DNA from: JAGMES01 sp023128035
GTDB lineage: Bacteria; Bacillota; Halanaerobiia; DY22613
Assembly (NCBI GenBank): GCA_030627905.1
Contig: DAOVRZ010000044.1
Coordinates: 1 to 40,725, forward strand
Length of the DNA: 40,725 nucleotides
Direction of reading: 5' to 3'
Within the stretch, counting starts at the first letter, position 1. Each line of letters opens with the position of its first letter. Of this stretch, positions 24,343-34,200 are shown piece after piece. Under the pieces are notes generated by a model. The model ran no database searches and had not been told where the DNA came from. It saw nothing but the letters and a program-made list of their open reading frames with translations. Position numbers and translations under genes: made by a program.

Positions 24343-25815
24343 TTAGTTATTTTCAGTAGTTTCACTTTCGATATTTGCACTTTCAGCATTAGCAGCCTCA
24401 TTCTCAATGCTTTCCATTTCCTTTAGCTGTTGTTCTTGAATCTTATTAGCAATCTCTTGAATGATCGCCTGTTCTTCAGTTGCTAAATCTTCAGCTCCTA
24501 ATTCACTAAAGAGAGAACTCAACTGGAAACGAACCATATATTCGTCACCTGCATTGTCACTAGCTTTTTTATAATATTCAATAGCCTTCTCTTTATCATC
24601 CATACCTTTGTAAACATTACCAAGAGCTAAATAAGTTAGATGATCTTCTGGAGAAATTTCAACTACTTTTTCAAAAGTTGCAATTGCTTTATCTTGTTGC
24701 TCCAATTTCAAATAAGCTTCACCAAGATAAGAAAGATAAGCAATGTTTTCTGAATACTTCACTAAAGCTTCTTCAAATTTCTTTGCAGCAGTTTCAAAAT
24801 CTGACTGAGTAAGAGCATGATAACCTGCAAAACCAGATTCATGAATAACAATGTTTGCTTGATCTTTTAGTTCTGCAAACCATTTTGACTGAGCTTCAGA
24901 TTTCTTAGTATTTAAAAGTTCTTCTTCAATATTTACTCTTTCAGCCTCAAATTCTTCACCTTCAGCTAATTTTTTATCAGTAACTTTTATTATATAATAA
25001 CCACCTTCAGTTTCAAGAATACCTGAACTCTGTCCAACTTCTAAAGAAAATGCTTCATTTACTAAGTTTTCTTCAATATAAGCATCAACCCGGGTCATGA
25101 AACCAAGGTCTCCACCTTCCTCAACATTTCCACCAACAGAATAGCTTTTAACAGTTACTGCAAAGTCCTCGCCAGCTTCAATTTTTGCTAAAGCTTCTTC
25201 AATTTTAGCTTTTGATTCTTCACCATCTTTAGCAACATAGATATTACTTAAACGAACTTTCTCATAATTTTCAATAATTTCTTCTTCTGGAACCACCACA
25301 TCTTCGCTTACTTTATCCATCAAACTATTAAGTGATTTATCTTCAGCAAAGGAGCTCTTTAAAACTCCCTTCCATTGGGAGAAGGTCATTCCGCGTGATC
25401 TTAAAATATTCTCCAACTCTTTTTTAGTAATTTCTGCTTCTTCCATTGTTCTGTCAACATATTCGTCAATCTCTTTATTAGTTACTTTAACTTTGATCTT
25501 TTGGTTTTTCGCCTCATGGAGCAATAATTTTCTATCGATAGCATTGCTCAAAGCATAATACTGATAACCTAAAATCTGTTGTTGACTCAAACCACTAGTA
25601 TTCTGAATACCTAAAGCTTGTAATTGCTGAATATAGTCATTATAAACGACATTTTCACCATTAACTTCAGCCATTGCCTGAACCTGTTGAGTATTGTTTT
25701 CGCCACTGCCTTTAGTAAGATACGCACCATAACCTAACAATCCACCACCAATTGCAAAAGCAAAAACAACTACCCAAACAATTACACCTCTGTATTTTCT
25801 TAAGAAACGATTCAT
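24343..25815 (-). CDS. Membrane-anchored SurA/PrsA-like peptidyl-prolyl isomerase with TPRs
   Basis: 490 residues. One N-terminal membrane helix (~11-31, VIVWVVVFAFAIGGGLLGYG) without a lipobox holds the rest outside. Residues ~45-190 are a SurA_N-like chaperone domain (AMAEVNGENVVYNDYIQQLQ). Residues ~190-310 are a parvulin rotamase domain (GEDFAVTVKSYSVGGN, GGDLGFM, GGYYIIKVTDK). A C-terminal array of about three TPRs (ALGNVYKGMDDKEKAIEYY) precedes an acidic low-complexity tail. It probably helps secreted proteins fold. The TPR addition is unusual for PrsA, which ends after the rotamase domain. The ATG at 25815 has GGGAGG 8 bases upstream; a longer open frame upstream has no such site. Last gene of the operon. 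Confidence 0.88.
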   Translation of the reverse strand: MNRFLRKYRGVIVWVVVFAFAIGGGLLGYGAYLTKGSGENNTQQVQAMAEVNGENVVYNDYIQQLQALGIQNTSGLSQQQILGYQYYALSNAIDRKLLLHEAKNQKIKVKVTNKEIDEYVDRTMEEAEITKKELENILRSRGMTFSQWKGVLKSSFAEDKSLNSLMDKVSEDVVVPEEEIIENYEKVRLSNIYVAKDGEESKAKIEEALAKIEAGEDFAVTVKSYSVGGNVEEGGDLGFMTRVDAYIEENLVNEAFSLEVGQSSGILETEGGYYIIKVTDKKLAEGEEFEAERVNIEEELLNTKKSEAQSKWFAELKDQANIVIHESGFAGYHALTQSDFETAAKKFEEALVKYSENIAYLSYLGEAYLKLEQQDKAIATFEKVVEISPEDHLTYLALGNVYKGMDDKEKAIEYYKKASDNAGDEYMVRFQLSSLFSELGAEDLATEEQAIIQEIANKIQEQQLKEMESIENEAANAESANIESETTENN

Positions 25816-25905
25816 AATTCCATCCTCCCTATTCATATAAAATAAAATAATTACTTTTTGATATAACTTCTCTCCCCTTCTATGGCCTCTCATTATTGTA
25901 CCTTA

Positions 25906-27429
25906 TCACTGAAAAGATGTCAATAATGATAATTTAGCTTCAAGAATTTGATTGATGTTATCAATGTAATCTCCAGGATATTTTGGATTTTTATATCGGG
26001 ATAAACTCCAATCTTTAGGGTTGACTACTTTTGTCACAGCCCCTCCGCCTAAACCTATTACTGTTTCCCGTTCATCAATCATAATCATATTATAAATTGA
26101 TTCCTTACCAGAGATAGAATATCCCACATTCTCCTGATTTCCTAAAATATACTTCTGTCGATACATATAATAAGGATAAAGTTGATTCTCTTGTAAGACT
26201 TGATCAACGTACTCAAGCATTCGAGTTACTTCATAATCTGGAGGAAAAGGTAAATCTCCTGCCGTTTCCCACCAACTTGAAGCTTTCTTTAATGATAAAG
26301 TATGTATAGTTACACTATCGGGTCTAAGAGTGAAGATTTGTTCAATTGTTGATTGTACATCTTGAAAATCTTCTCCCGGTAATCCGATAATCAAGTCCAT
26401 ATTTATATTTTCAAAGCCAACCTCTCTGGCATACCCAAAAACTTCAATAATTTTTTCAACAGTATGATCTCTTCCAATGGTATCTAAAGTCTTTTGCTGC
26501 ATAGTTTGTGGATTAATACTAATTCTAGTCACTCCACAATTTTTTAATACTCTTAATTTGTCTAAAGTGATAGTATCTGGACGGCCTGCTTCAACATTGT
26601 ATTCTAAAAGGTTATCTACCGAGATATGTTTTTCAACATGTCTTAACAATGCTTCCATCTGTGAGGTTGATAAACTAGTTGGAGTTCCTCCACCCAAATA
26701 AATCGAATCTACCTGTAATCCATGTTCTTTAATGAAACTTCCAATCTCTTCTACTTCAGTTAATAAAGTATTAAGGAAAGGTTTAATAAAACGATTATGT
26801 TTTTGCACAGAAAACGAAGGAAAAGAACAATACCTGCATCTAGATGGGCAAAAAGGAATTCCAATATAAATACTAACCCGTTTATTTGCATCCTCACGGG
26901 TTGGCAAATATCTTTCTTCAATCTTGCCAATTCTAAGAAGAAGGTCAATTTTTTCGTCTGAAATTACGTAAACTTCTCTTAATATACCCTCAATCTCTTC
27001 AAAAGAAAATTTCTTATCACGAAGATAATGCAATATCTTAGTTGGTCTAATCCCTGTTAAAATTCCCCAAGGACTCATCTTTTCATTTAAAAAATTAACT
27101 AAGAAAGTATAGATATGGTTTTTAATAAGATCTTTCCCACGTCGCTGATAATCAAACTCTTCATAACGAAAATCTAAAATTTCAGTATGACTACGTCGAT
27201 CTGTATAAACTTGATCACCTTCAACAAATGTCAGCTCAGTTACTAAAGGTTCTTTATTGTTAAAACTGCTTTCAATGAGATTCAGTTTTAACAACGATAT
27301 ATCTTGTATGCACAAATCATCATTAAGGAACTCAAATTTGTATTTGGGTAAAAGAATTTCCAAAAGCCTCTGAATAGATATTTGAAATGATTCTGGTTGA
27401 ATTTGAAGATAAAAAATTTTCTGATTCAA
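25906..27429 (-). CDS. hemZ: HemZ-type radical SAM coproporphyrinogen III oxidase-like protein
   Basis: 507 residues. The radical SAM motif is GIPFCPSRCRYCSFPSF (C-x3-C-x2-C, ~160-176). The HemN-like blocks SIYLGGGTPTSLS, YNVEAGRPDTI, RISINPQTMQ and MDLIIGLPGED follow. The long N-terminal extension (~150 residues, ending WGILTGIRPTKILHYL) is the mark of HemZ as against HemN/HemW. It is annotated as anaerobic coproporphyrinogen dehydrogenase, though whether HemZ makes haem in organisms like this is uncertain. The TTG at 27429 is the best start: GGGGAG lies 6 bases upstream and the gene begins 13 bases after the preceding stop. Confidence 0.88.
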   Translation of the reverse strand: MNQKIFYLQIQPESFQISIQRLLEILLPKYKFEFLNDDLCIQDISLLKLNLIESSFNNKEPLVTELTFVEGDQVYTDRRSHTEILDFRYEEFDYQRRGKDLIKNHIYTFLVNFLNEKMSPWGILTGIRPTKILHYLRDKKFSFEEIEGILREVYVISDEKIDLLLRIGKIEERYLPTREDANKRVSIYIGIPFCPSRCRYCSFPSFSVQKHNRFIKPFLNTLLTEVEEIGSFIKEHGLQVDSIYLGGGTPTSLSTSQMEALLRHVEKHISVDNLLEYNVEAGRPDTITLDKLRVLKNCGVTRISINPQTMQQKTLDTIGRDHTVEKIIEVFGYAREVGFENINMDLIIGLPGEDFQDVQSTIEQIFTLRPDSVTIHTLSLKKASSWWETAGDLPFPPDYEVTRMLEYVDQVLQENQLYPYYMYRQKYILGNQENVGYSISGKESIYNMIMIDERETVIGLGGGAVTKVVNPKDWSLSRYKNPKYPGDYIDNINQILEAKLSLLTSFQ

Positions 27430-27442
27430 TGATGACTCCCCT

Positions 27443-28066
27443 TTAATGAACATATGGATTTTGAACTCTAATCTCACCTATTGTTGAAAGAACATTGTGT
27501 CCTGGATAGACTTTTGTTTCATCTGGAAAGGTCATCAATTTATTGCGAATAGAATCCATGATCGCTTCTGATGAACCACCAGGTAAGTCGGTTCTTCCTA
27601 TTCCGTAAGAGAAAAGGGTATCCCCAGTAAAAAGACGTCCATCCTGAAATAATGAAATACAACCTTCAGTATGACCAGGTGTATGAATAACCTTTAAACG
27701 GACAGAATTGCCCACTTTTATTATCTCACCATCTTCCAGGGTCTGATCTGCTGCAGGACCATTAATTGTGCTACGAGTGAAGAACGACATATTGAGTGAA
27801 GGATCAGTCAACAACTTTGCATCATCAGCGTGAATTAAAAGCTTGGCCCCAGTCCTATCTTTAATATCACCATTTGCTCCAATGTGATCATAATGCCCAT
27901 GGGTATTAACAATATAACGTACTTGCCAGTCACCTTCTTCAATTACTTCCATAATCCAATCAGAATCTTCACCTGGATCTAAGATCAGGGCTTCTTTTGT
28001 CTCCTCACAGCCAATCAGAAAACAGTTAACTCCCATCACTCCAACTTCGATATGTTTCACAAACAT
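27443..28066 (-). CDS. Metallo-beta-lactamase fold hydrolase (glyoxalase II-like)
   Basis: 207 residues. The metal-binding motif THGHYDHIGA (HxHxDH, ~55-64) is complete, with further ligands in HTPGHTEGCISL, FTGDTLF and the C-terminal YPGHN. These are the compact GloB/YqgX-type hydrolases of Bacillota, thought to hydrolyse glutathione or other thioesters. The real substrate is unknown. AGGAGG precedes the ATG. It sits in the recJ operon between dtd and hemZ, a conserved arrangement in this group. Confidence 0.9.
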   Translation of the reverse strand: MFVKHIEVGVMGVNCFLIGCEETKEALILDPGEDSDWIMEVIEEGDWQVRYIVNTHGHYDHIGANGDIKDRTGAKLLIHADDAKLLTDPSLNMSFFTRSTINGPAADQTLEDGEIIKVGNSVRLKVIHTPGHTEGCISLFQDGRLFTGDTLFSYGIGRTDLPGGSSEAIMDSIRNKLMTFPDETKVYPGHNVLSTIGEIRVQNPYVH

Positions 28067-28078
28067 TATATATTCCTC

Positions 28079-28528
28079 CTAAAAATTTCGCTTGCTATCT
28101 ATAAGCATGGTGACCGGGCCAGTATTGACCATCTCCACATCCATCATAGCCTGGAATTTGCCCGTTTCTACTCTTAATCCATATTTATTAATTTCTCCAA
28201 GAAACTCATTATATAGTACCTCAGCATCTTTTGGAGAAGCCCCCTCTGAAAAACTCGGCCTTCTCCCCTTTCGACAATCACCATATAAAGTAAATTGAGA
28301 GATGACAAGAAGTTCCATTCCTAAACCTAAAGCAGAAAGATTCATCTTCCCTTCATCATCCTCAAATATTCTTAAATTAACAATTTTTTCAGCAAGATAT
28401 TTGATATCTGCTTGGCCATCTTCTTGACCAATTCCTAAAAGAATTACAAGACCTGGGCCAATCTGTCCCACAATCTCTCTATCAACTGTGACTGAACCAC
28501 TTAATACCCGTTGAAGAACAGCTCGCAT
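28079..28528 (-). CDS. dtd: D-aminoacyl-tRNA deacylase
   Basis: 149 residues, normal length. The two active-site signatures are present: SQFTLYGDCRKGRRPSF (~77-93) and the cross-subunit motif NTGPVTMLID (~134-143). It removes D-amino acids and glycine wrongly attached to tRNA. The ATG at 28528 (MRAVLQRV) has GAGGTGAG upstream; the frame opens two codons earlier without a better site. Between relA and the MBL hydrolase in the operon, 12 bases from the next start. Confidence 0.96.
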   Translation of the reverse strand: MRAVLQRVLSGSVTVDREIVGQIGPGLVILLGIGQEDGQADIKYLAEKIVNLRIFEDDEGKMNLSALGLGMELLVISQFTLYGDCRKGRRPSFSEGASPKDAEVLYNEFLGEINKYGLRVETGKFQAMMDVEMVNTGPVTMLIDSKRNF

Positions 28529-28551
28529 CAACACTCACCTCACAAACAACT

Positions 28552-30708
28552 TTAAGTTGGATTAGCTCTTTTTACATCAAGTACTCCATCAATCTGGTAA
28601 AGGTTTTTAATTATATCTTTCATATGTTCAAGACTACTGATTCCTAAAGAAACATTAATTTTAGCTACACCATCGCGGTTAGTTCGAGCATTGATTGCAG
28701 AGATATTTACCTTTGATTCTGAGATAATTCTAGTTACATTATTCAAAAGAGCCCTCTGATTTAATGCTTCAATTTCCAATTCAACCTGGTAGGTCTCACC
28801 CCTGTCGATTTCCCAAGCAACGTTGATACACCGTTCATTCTCTCTTTCAAGGCTTTTCACATTTGGACAATCTTTACGATGAACTGAAACCCCTCGTCCC
28901 CGGGTAATATATCCTACAATTTCATCTCCAGGAACAGGATTACAACAGCGGCTCAATCGAACAAAAAGATCTTCAATTCCTTCTACCCGAACACCTTTGC
29001 TGATACTCTGACGTCGAGGTAAAGGGGTTATTTTCTGAAGCAAACGCTCCAATGAAGCAGTTTGTGGATCGAAAAGATTTAATTTTTTCGCAATTTGAAT
29101 AGGTGCAATCTTACTATACCCAATTGCTTCTATTAAATCCTCTACCCGGTTATAACCAAATTTCTGAGCTACATCAAGAAGTTTACCATTTCGTTCAAGA
29201 GTTTTTACATCCGTATCATAACGTTTCAATTCTCGTTCTAAGGTTTCGCGACCCTGTTCTACAACTTCTTCTAAATGTAAACGTTTAAACCAGCGTTTAA
29301 TCTTACTCTTTGCTTTAGAAGTTTTAACAAAGTTAAGCCAATCCCGACTAGGTCCATTACAAGTCTTAGACGCAATAATTTCAACAATGTCACCATTATC
29401 TAATTTATGTTCTAATGGTACAATCTTACCATTAACTCTACTTCCCACACAACTTAAACCAACCTCTGAATGAATAGAAAACGCAAAATCAACTGGAGTA
29501 GCACGCCTAGGAAGTGAAACAACATCACCTTTAGGTGTAAACACAAAAACTTCATCCTCAAAAAGATCAATCTTCAAAGTTTCCATAAACTCGGTAGCAT
29601 CTTGTAAATCTTTCTGCCATTCTAAAAGTGTCCTTAACCAGGAAAGTTTCCTTTCAAAATCTTCACCATCGTTCTTACCTTCCTTATATCTCCAATGAGC
29701 GGCAATCCCATGTTCAGCCGTCCGATGCATCTCCCATGTACGAATTTGAATCTCTAATGGATCTCCATTAGGTCCAATGATCGTTGTATGAAGAGATTGA
29801 TACATGTTAGACTTTGGCATAGCTATATAATCTTTAAAACGACCCGGAACTGGCTTCCATATTTCATGAATGATTCCTAAAATTTCATAGCACTCACGAA
29901 TATTATTTACAATCACGCGAATCGCAATAAGGTCATATATCTCAGAAAACTCTTTCTTCTGTCTTTTCATCTTTTGATAAATACTATATAAATGCTTTGG
30001 CCTACCAAAGATTTGGGCATCAATTGCCGTATCTTTCTTCATTTTTTCCAAAATTGCCTCTATAGCAACTTCCATATAAGCTTCTCTCTGCTTACGGGTA
30101 GAAGCAATTTTCCTTGCCAGATCATAATACATATTTGGTTCCAAAAAGCGGAAAGATAAATCTTCTAGCTCCCATTTGATTCTGGACATTCCTAAGCGGT
30201 GAGCTAAAGGTGCGTAAATTTCTAAGGTCTCGTCTGCTTTTCGCTTCTGTTTTTCAGGTGTAGTATAACTTAGTGTACGCATATTATGCAATCGATCAGC
30301 TAATTTTATTAAAATTACCCGTATATCTTTTGCCATTGCTAAAAACATCTTACGTAAATTTTCTGCTTGATGTTCTTCTCTTGATTTAAAAGCTATTTTA
30401 CTTAACTTCGTCACACCATTAACTAATAATGCAACCTTTTCACCAAATTCTTCTTCAATCTCTTTTGTTGTAATCTCTGTATCTTCTACTACATCATGTA
30501 AAAAAGCAGCAGTAAGTGTCACAACATCCATTTCCAGCTCAGCTAAAATCTCTGCAACTCCCACTGGATGCAAGAAAAATGGTTCTCCCGAATCCCTTAA
30601 TTGACCCTCATGCGCCTTACGGGCAAACTCATATGCTCGTGAGACCACATCCAGATCTGGATCGGTTGTATATGTTTGTATTTTGTTTAATAGTTCATGT
30701 AACTCCAT
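28552..30708 (-). CDS. relA: Bifunctional (p)ppGpp synthetase/hydrolase
   Basis: 718 residues, a full-length Rel. The HD hydrolase domain has FLHDVVEDT (~69-77) with ED intact. The synthetase domain has HLYSIYQKMKRQKKEFSEIY and PGRFKDYIAMPKSNMYQSLH; RFKD is the RxKD motif of bifunctional enzymes, against ExDD in synthetase-only RelA. TGS (VFVFTPKGDVVSLPRRATPV) and ACT (C-terminal ~75 residues, INARTNRDGVAKINVSL) domains follow. It sets the alarmone level during the stringent response. The ATG at 30708 has GGGAG 8 bases upstream. It follows apt, as in Bacillus. Confidence 0.97.
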   Translation of the reverse strand: MELHELLNKIQTYTTDPDLDVVSRAYEFARKAHEGQLRDSGEPFFLHPVGVAEILAELEMDVVTLTAAFLHDVVEDTEITTKEIEEEFGEKVALLVNGVTKLSKIAFKSREEHQAENLRKMFLAMAKDIRVILIKLADRLHNMRTLSYTTPEKQKRKADETLEIYAPLAHRLGMSRIKWELEDLSFRFLEPNMYYDLARKIASTRKQREAYMEVAIEAILEKMKKDTAIDAQIFGRPKHLYSIYQKMKRQKKEFSEIYDLIAIRVIVNNIRECYEILGIIHEIWKPVPGRFKDYIAMPKSNMYQSLHTTIIGPNGDPLEIQIRTWEMHRTAEHGIAAHWRYKEGKNDGEDFERKLSWLRTLLEWQKDLQDATEFMETLKIDLFEDEVFVFTPKGDVVSLPRRATPVDFAFSIHSEVGLSCVGSRVNGKIVPLEHKLDNGDIVEIIASKTCNGPSRDWLNFVKTSKAKSKIKRWFKRLHLEEVVEQGRETLERELKRYDTDVKTLERNGKLLDVAQKFGYNRVEDLIEAIGYSKIAPIQIAKKLNLFDPQTASLERLLQKITPLPRRQSISKGVRVEGIEDLFVRLSRCCNPVPGDEIVGYITRGRGVSVHRKDCPNVKSLERENERCINVAWEIDRGETYQVELEIEALNQRALLNNVTRIISESKVNISAINARTNRDGVAKINVSLGISSLEHMKDIIKNLYQIDGVLDVKRANPT

Positions 30709-30745
30709 ATACAACTCTCCCTTTTCTAATTTCGCTAATCAGCGA

Positions 30746-31258
30746 TTAATCTTGAATTAAAGAGATAATTGGATAGTTACCAATCTTTTCTCTTCCCTTT
30801 AAGAAACAAAGTTCCATAATAAATGTTAAACCTGCAACAGTTCCTTTCAGCTTTTCAACCATTTCAATACATGCTGAGATAGTTCCACCAGTTGCTAAAA
30901 GATCATCAATAATCAAAATTTTGCTACCTGGTTCAAATGCATCACTGTGCATTTCTAAAGTAGCTGATCCATATTCAAGATCATATTCTGCACTAACAAC
31001 ATCACCAGGTAATTTACCTTTCTTTCTAATCGGTACAAAACCTTTGTCCATTTTCAATGCAAGGGGTGCACCTACTAAAAAGCCTCTAGCTTCTACTCCT
31101 GCTATATAATCAAAATCTAAATCTTTAACTTGAAAATAAAATTCATCGATTAAATCTTGAAAAGCGGTAGGATTTTTAAAAATTGGAGTAATGTCCTTAA
31201 ATAGTATTCCTTCTTTCGGAAAATTTGGGATCTCACGAATATGATTTCGATAACTCAT
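30746..31258 (-). CDS. apt: Adenine phosphoribosyltransferase
   Basis: 170 residues, exact family length. The N-terminus is IREIPNFPKEGILFKDITPI. The PRPP-binding motif is ILIIDDLLATGGTISACIEM (~118-137), and the flexible loop region is VPIRKKGKLPGDVVSAEYDL. It salvages adenine to AMP. GAAGGAGG lies upstream of the ATG. It sits between recJ and relA in the operon, the same order as in Bacillus and most Clostridia. Confidence 0.97.
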   Translation of the reverse strand: MSYRNHIREIPNFPKEGILFKDITPIFKNPTAFQDLIDEFYFQVKDLDFDYIAGVEARGFLVGAPLALKMDKGFVPIRKKGKLPGDVVSAEYDLEYGSATLEMHSDAFEPGSKILIIDDLLATGGTISACIEMVEKLKGTVAGLTFIMELCFLKGREKIGNYPIISLIQD

Positions 31259-31276
31259 AATTTTCTTTTACCTCCT

Positions 31277-34200
31277 TCATAAATAAACCCAGAAAGACCG
31301 CAAGAGTGTATCTAAATCTTCATTAAGGGCAGCCTGCCAGAATTCGCTAAAAAATTTTTTCTCTATAATACCCTCATTATACATGATTGACGAGTATAAG
31401 TCCAGTTTTTGCTTGGGTTTTGGAAGTAATTTCTCTTTTTCCATCAACTTTATCTGTTGAAAAATTTTCACAGAAGAGGAAATAGTTAAACTTGGAATAA
31501 GCTCCTCTTCTTTTTTCTTTAATACTTCGATAAGTCTCATTTTATTTTTACTTATCTGACCATCTCTGTCAGCCAGTTTCTCAAATAATTTATATAGTCC
31601 AGCTAAAACCTCTCGCGAAGGAATTAAGCTATTTACAACTTTCTGATTCCATTTTTTATCAAGTTCACCATAGATAAAATGAATTGTGCTAATATCCTTC
31701 TCCATTCGACCTTTCAAACATCTTAAAATAAAGTCATTTTGATGAAAAGGGAGCTGGTAGTGAATAATGTGGCGTATATCAGAAATCTGTATTCTTTTAG
31801 CTACTGTATCAGTAATAACTACAAACTTAACTTTGCCCGCTTGGTAAAATTCTTCCAGTATTTTTCGATCTTTAAGCTCTAATTTTTCATGTAAATAAAT
31901 AATCTCTTCGCCGCTTTCTGCCAATCTATCTCTAAGCTTTCTAGCTAGTTCTACACTCATCTTGGGAGAATTAACATAGATAAGAGTTTTCTCTTTTTTT
32001 CTTAAAAGCTGAAGCAAATACTCATCCTTATTTTCAATCTCGCGCTTGTCTTTAATTGAAATTTTTCCCATCATTTCTAAATCTAGCTTTAGTTCATCCA
32101 AATACATCGCTTTCTTTATCAAATCAACCATTTTTCTATCCTGAATAGAAGTTGTAGCTAAAATAAAAGGATTCTTCCATTCATAATTTAAGAAATCTAA
32201 TTTATTATAGATTAAATCAACCTCTTCTATGATAAAAAAACACAGTCTTTCTTTAAATATTTGAAATCTATCCAAATTAGATTTCAAATATTCAGAAGTT
32301 GTAATAAACAAATTCACTTCTCCATCTCTTATAGCCTCACTCAGTCTATTTTGTTCTTGAGAAGAGATTGCACCAGTAGCTTTATAAACCGATAAACCAA
32401 ATTGCTTAAAATATTCTTTAAAAAATTCATATTGTTGATTTACCTGTGAGCGAAAAGGATAAATTACACAGGCAATCTCAAATTTAGATAAGAGATGATA
32501 TACTGTAAAAAGTCTCCAAAATGCTTCGCGACTTTGGCAAAAATTTGCACTGATTAAAAGACTTTTTTCAGACCCTATTATCTTAACTATTCTTTTTGAC
32601 TCTAAGGTGTTCTCTAAAGTTTTAAGACACTTCTGGGAAGTATGATTCTTATGCATTTTATAAATTTCTTGAAATAATCTTTCGTTTTTATATTGCACAA
32701 ATTTCTGTTTGATTTTATTAAGATCAGTTTCTTCATTTTGTACTAAAGAATTTAAAAGGATCTGATCTCCATCCAAAAAAACTCTCTCAATCAAACTAAA
32801 TTGAGAAGCTTTCAAATCGTTAAGCATCATCTGTAAAGACTCTTTGCCTTGCCAGACATTACGACCCAATGAAAATGTTAAATCAATCTTTTGATTTTTT
32901 CTCAATTCTTTACTCTTTGAAGACATACCAAAACCGATTCCGCTTAGCTTTTTATCTCTTGAAAAAACATCAATTTTAAGATGATTTTCTTGAGTACCTA
33001 CTAATCGAAATTTATGTCTGACATTTTGAAGAAGGAATTGAGGCCGAGAATTACCCATACCATGAGGAGCCAACATATCTAATTCATTTAAAAGGGAAAA
33101 ATCTAATTGTTCTATTTCTACCTCTGCATCAATCTTTAAAAATGGCTGAAGATCTTCTGGTTTTAAAACACTCCTAGCATAGTTTTTAAAAGCTTCTCTA
33201 AAGGGCTCAACAAATTCTGGATCCAAAGATAAACCAGCAGCCATCTCATGGCCTCCAAACCCAATCAAATACTCCTTACAAGAGTTCAAAGCTTCATACA
33301 AATTAATCCCACGAATTCCTCGAGCTGAACCCTTTCCTATTCCATCTTGAAGGGCGATCAAAACGATTGGTCGATAATAACGTTCTACAAGTTTTGAGGC
33401 AACAATACCTATAATACCAGCATGCCATTCAGAAGAAGCTAAAACAATTCCAAAATCCTCTGCATACCCATTATCTTCAATCATCTGTATAGCCTGTTCT
33501 AAAATCGACTCTTCAATAAACTGACGTTTACGGTTAGTCTGATCTAATCTGGTAGCAAGGGAAGTTGCAAGTTCAGGGTCTGTTGTTGTTAATAACTCCA
33601 CTCCAAACATGGGATTATCCAATCTACCAATCGCATTAATCCTTGGGCCTATATTAAAACCTATATGCCCAGTATTAATCTCTTTATCTTCCAAATTCGC
33701 TACTTTAATTAATTCCCTTAATCCAAGATTTGATGTATTTTGAATTTTCTTTAACCCATTTGCAACAATAATCCTATTTTCATCTAAAAGAGGAACAATA
33801 TCAGCTACTGTTCCCAAAGTAACCAAATCAATCTGGTTTAAAACATACTCTTCCACAGATTGAGAATCTAACCTTTGAGCTAGTGCCTGACAAAGTTTAA
33901 AACCAACACCCACACCTGCAAGATATGAACAAGGATAGTTACAATCTTTTAACTTGGGATTTATGACAGCAACTGCATTGGGAATTCTATCTGGGGGTTC
34001 ATGATGATCAGTAATAATTACATCTACTCCCAAAGAGTTGGCTAACTCTACTTCATCAAAACAACTAATTCCATTATCCACAGTCACAATCAAAGAATAA
34101 CCACTCTCAGCCAATCTCTGAACAGCAGCTTTATTTAATCCATATCCTTCAGAACGATCAGGTATATAATAATCTACATTCGCATCTATTTTCTTAAGAA

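Noticed and set aside
26760..26948. Short open frame inside hemZ
   Set aside because: It overlaps the hemZ radical SAM region in another frame on the same strand and has no ribosome site.
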